DNA from: an uncultured bacterium
Lineage (GTDB): Bacteria; Planctomycetota; UBA1135; UBA2386
DNA: 6,089 nucleotides
NCBI GenBank assembly: GCA_938003515.1
Contig: CALKYL010000047.1
Span: forward strand, 1-6,089
Direction of reading: 5' to 3'
Part shown: one piece after another, positions 3,838 to 6,089 of the stretch
Layout of the letters: every line of letters starts with the position of its first letter
Position numbering within the stretch: the first letter of the stretch is position 1
Notes under the pieces: generated by a model
Database searches by the model: none
What the model saw: only the letters and a program-made list of their open reading frames with translations
What the model was told of the DNA's origin: nothing
Made by a program: the position numbers and the translations under genes

Positions 3838-6089
3838 ATGGCCTCGAGCCCCGACGCCCGCGAGCCGGCGATCGTCGCCGGCTTCCTGCAGGACGTGCTC
3901 GCCGACCGCGAGCGCGGCGCCGTGCGCAGCCTGGCCGACTACCTGGCGCGCTATCCGGGTCACGAGGCGCTGATCGCCGCCGAATACGAGCGCCTGGTCG
4001 CCGGACTCGAGGCCGGAGACGGCGACGCGCCGCACGCCGACATGGTCCGCGGCCCGGTCGCGGCGCGCTACCGCGACGAGCAGGAACTCGCGCGCGGCGG
4101 CATGGGCACGATCTACCGCGTCTTCGATCCGACGCTGCGCCGGCCGCTGGCCAAGAAGGTGCTCGCCGAACACGCCGCGCGACACGTCGAGGCCGCGGTC
4201 GTCGACAGGTTCCTCGAGGAGGCGCAGGTCACCGCCCAGCTGCAGCACCCCGGCATCGTCCCGGTGCACGAGCTCGGCGTCGACGGCGACGGCCGCGTCT
4301 ACTTCACGATGTCGCTGGTGCAGGGGCGCAACTTCCAGGAGGTCATCGACCTCGTGCATCAGGGCCGGGAGGACTGGACGCGCACCCGCGCGCTCGGCGT
4401 GCTGCAGCGCGTCTGCGAGGCGGTCGCGTTCGCGCACAGCCGCGGCGTGATCCACCGCGACCTGAAGCCGGCGAACGTCATGGTCGGCCGCTTCGGCGAG
4501 ACCTACGTGCTCGACTGGGGCCTCGCGCGCGTCGACGGCCGCGCCGCGTTGGCGCGGGACGGCGGAGCCGCCGGATCGGCGGCCGGCGACCTGCGGCTGT
4601 CGCGCACGCACGAGGGCGACGTCGTCGGCACGCCGGCCTACATGGCGCCGGAGCAGGCGCGCGGCGAACGCGACGCCATCGGGCCCCGCGCGGACGTGTT
4701 CGCGATCGGCGCGATGCTCTACCACCTCCTGGCCGGCCGCATGCCCTATGCGGACAGCCGCTCGACGACCTGGCAGCAGCTGCTCGACGCCGCGCGCTCG
4801 GGCCCTCCGTCCGCGGTGCGGGAGCAGGCGCGCGACGTGCCCGAGGAGCTGGTCGCGATCTGCGAACGCGCCATGGCCCGTGACCCCGAGCAGCGCTACG
4901 GCTCGGTGCAGGAGCTCGGCGACGACCTGCGCGCGTTCCTCGAGGACCGCGTCGTGCGCGCCCACCGCACCGGCGCGCTCGCCGAACTGCAGAAGTGGGT
5001 CAAGCGCAACCGCGCGGCGGCGGCCGCGGCCGCGCTGGCGCTGCTGTCGCTCGCGCTCGGCCTCTTCGCGAGTCTGTGGCTCAAGGGCGTCGCCGACGAG
5101 AGCGCCGCGCGCGCCACGGCCGCCAAGGAGACCGCCGAGCTGCAGCTCGGCATCCGGCAGGCCGTGCTCGGGTTCCTCAACGACGACCTGCTCGCCGCGG
5201 TCGCTCCGGGCCGCGTCGGGCGTGACGCGACGATGCGCGAGGTGCTCGACGCGGCCTCCGCGCGCATCGAGGGGCGGTTCCCGGACCAGCCGCTGGTGGA
5301 GGCCGCCGTGCGCACCACGCTCGGGGACACCTACCGCCGGCTCGGCGCCCTGGAGGAGGCCGAGCGGCACCTGCTGCGTTCGATCGAGCTGCACCGCGCG
5401 CACAGCGCGGCCGACGCCGCCGACCGCATCCTGACGCGGCGGGTGCTGGCGATCGTCTACCGCAACCAGAACCGCCTGCGGGACGCCGCGAGCATGGGCC
5501 GCGAGATCCTGGCGATCTCGCGCAGCGCGTTCGGGCCCGAGCACGACGACACCTTGACCGCGGCGAACAACCTCGGGCTCGTCCTGATCAACCTCGGCGA
5601 ACGCGTCGAGGCCGAGGCGGTGCTCCGCGAGGTCTTCGAAGTCCGCCGCGAGAAGCTCGGCCCGGACCACGACCACACGCTGGCGTCGATGGCGAACCTC
5701 GGGCTGCTGTACTACACGTGGGGCCGGTACGCCGAGGCCGAGCCGCTGATCGCCGGCGAGCTCGACCTGTGCGTCGCCAAGCACGGCGAGCAGAACCCGG
5801 GCTCGCTGGTGTCGATGAACAACTACGCGAACCTGCTGTCGGCGATGGGACGCATCGAGGAGGCGCTCCGCGAGCAGCGGCGCATCGTGCGCATCTCGAC
5901 CGAGGTCCGCGGGCCGACGCACTTCGAGACCGTCAACTCGATGGGGAACTGCGTGACCCTGCTGATCAAGCTCGGCCGCTTCGACGAAGCGCGCGCCGCG
6001 CTCGACGCCGCGCGGGAGCGCGCCGCCGGACTGGCGCCGCTGGGCGACGCGCGGCTGCGACTCGACACGCTCGACGCGGAGCTGCGGCT
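3838..6089 (+). CDS. Transmembrane Ser/Thr protein kinase with TPRs, 3' end outside the window
   Basis: Open from ATG 3838 to the window edge: 750 codons, no stop reached. Residues 1-75 are a helical N-terminal region of a kind common in planctomycete kinases. The kinase domain spans about 78-365 and looks active: glycine loop ARGGMG at 85-90, ATP lysine Lys107, helix-C Glu128, HRDLKPAN at 206-213 with catalytic Asp208 and Asn213, metal-binding DWG at 226-228, GTPAYMAPE at 264-272, Asp286 and Arg353. The first loop glycine is Ala85 and DFG is DWG, both tolerated variants. The activation segment is long and Ala/Gly-rich (about 232-258). A conserved-type linker (LEDRVVRAHRTGALAELQKW, ending at Trp387) leads to one membrane helix at about 393-415. 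The outer part has a helical stretch and at least six TPR-like units from about 488 onward. The last four are kinesin-light-chain-like with an exact 42-residue period. Kinase inside and TPRs outside suggests a sensor. The start is supported by the -10-like hexamer just before it and by N-terminal similarity to such kinases. Confidence 0.93.
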   Translation, partial: MASSPDAREPAIVAGFLQDVLADRERGAVRSLADYLARYPGHEALIAAEYERLVAGLEAGDGDAPHADMVRGPVAARYRDEQELARGGMGTIYRVFDPTLRRPLAKKVLAEHAARHVEAAVVDRFLEEAQVTAQLQHPGIVPVHELGVDGDGRVYFTMSLVQGRNFQEVIDLVHQGREDWTRTRALGVLQRVCEAVAFAHSRGVIHRDLKPANVMVGRFGETYVLDWGLARVDGRAALARDGGAAGSAAGDLRLSRTHEGDVVGTPAYMAPEQARGERDAIGPRADVFAIGAMLYHLLAGRMPYADSRSTTWQQLLDAARSGPPSAVREQARDVPEELVAICERAMARDPEQRYGSVQELGDDLRAFLEDRVVRAHRTGALAELQKWVKRNRAAAAAAALALLSLALGLFASLWLKGVADESAARATAAKETAELQLGIRQAVLGFLNDDLLAAVAPGRVGRDATMREVLDAASARIEGRFPDQPLVEAAVRTTLGDTYRRLGALEEAERHLLRSIELHRAHSAADAADRILTRRVLAIVYRNQNRLRDAASMGREILAISRSAFGPEHDDTLTAANNLGLVLINLGERVEAEAVLREVFEVRREKLGPDHDHTLASMANLGLLYYTWGRYAEAEPLIAGELDLCVAKHGEQNPGSLVSMNNYANLLSAMGRIEEALREQRRIVRISTEVRGPTHFETVNSMGNCVTLLIKLGRFDEARAALDAARERAAGLAPLGDARLRLDTLDAELR

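Noticed and set aside
3772..5922. 716-residue open frame on the minus strand opposite the kinase gene
   Set aside because: It is the antisense of a frame with complete kinase and TPR motifs. Its translation is Arg/Ala/Val/Asp-rich low complexity with no domain content, as expected opposite a GC-rich coding strand.
1..6089. CRISPR arrays, tRNA or rRNA genes, insertion sequences, integrase sites
   Set aside because: I looked for regularly spaced repeats, tRNA-like folds, transposase motifs and terminal repeats with target duplications and saw none. Composition is uniform across the window.

Overview
The window is very GC-rich DNA with strong G/C preference at third codon positions. It looks like a chromosomal segment from a high-GC Planctomycetota lineage. 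Three things suggest this: a serine/threonine kinase with the planctomycete-style layout (short N-terminal region, kinase, linker, one membrane segment, TPRs); a large secreted protein with a short signal peptide ending in Ala-Ala-Gln; and, in that protein, a C-terminal domain that recurs in secreted proteins of this phylum. Myxococcota is the main alternative. No ribosomal marker is present to settle it.

Layout, left to right: (1) 1-273, no gene recognised, containing the presumed upstream region of the first gene. (2) 274-2340 (+), a 688-residue secreted protein of unknown function. (3) 2341-2401, a convergent gap with a strong GC-rich hairpin that may terminate transcription from both sides. 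(4) 2402-3154 (-), a seven-helix membrane protein of a conserved but uncharacterised family. (5) 3217-3759 (-), a membrane-anchored thioredoxin-fold protein with a CHSC active site, 62 bp upstream of the membrane protein gene and probably in the same operon. (6) 3760-3837, a compact divergent promoter region with a perfect 9-bp inverted repeat whose arms sit against -10-like hexamers on each strand. (7) 3838 to the right edge (+), a transmembrane Ser/Thr protein kinase with kinesin-light-chain-type TPRs, cut by the window end after 750 codons.

The kinase gene occupies the whole right-hand 37% of the window. Long reading frames also exist on the opposite strand there, but they are composition artefacts. 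The kinase and the thioredoxin/membrane-protein pair are transcribed divergently from a shared, symmetric control region, so co-regulation is possible, but nothing in the sequence proves a common pathway. I see no mobile element, CRISPR array, tRNA, rRNA or clear sign of recent transfer. The least ordinary points are the symmetric divergent promoter with apparently leaderless or near-leaderless starts, the redox/membrane gene pair, and the secreted protein's domain architecture.
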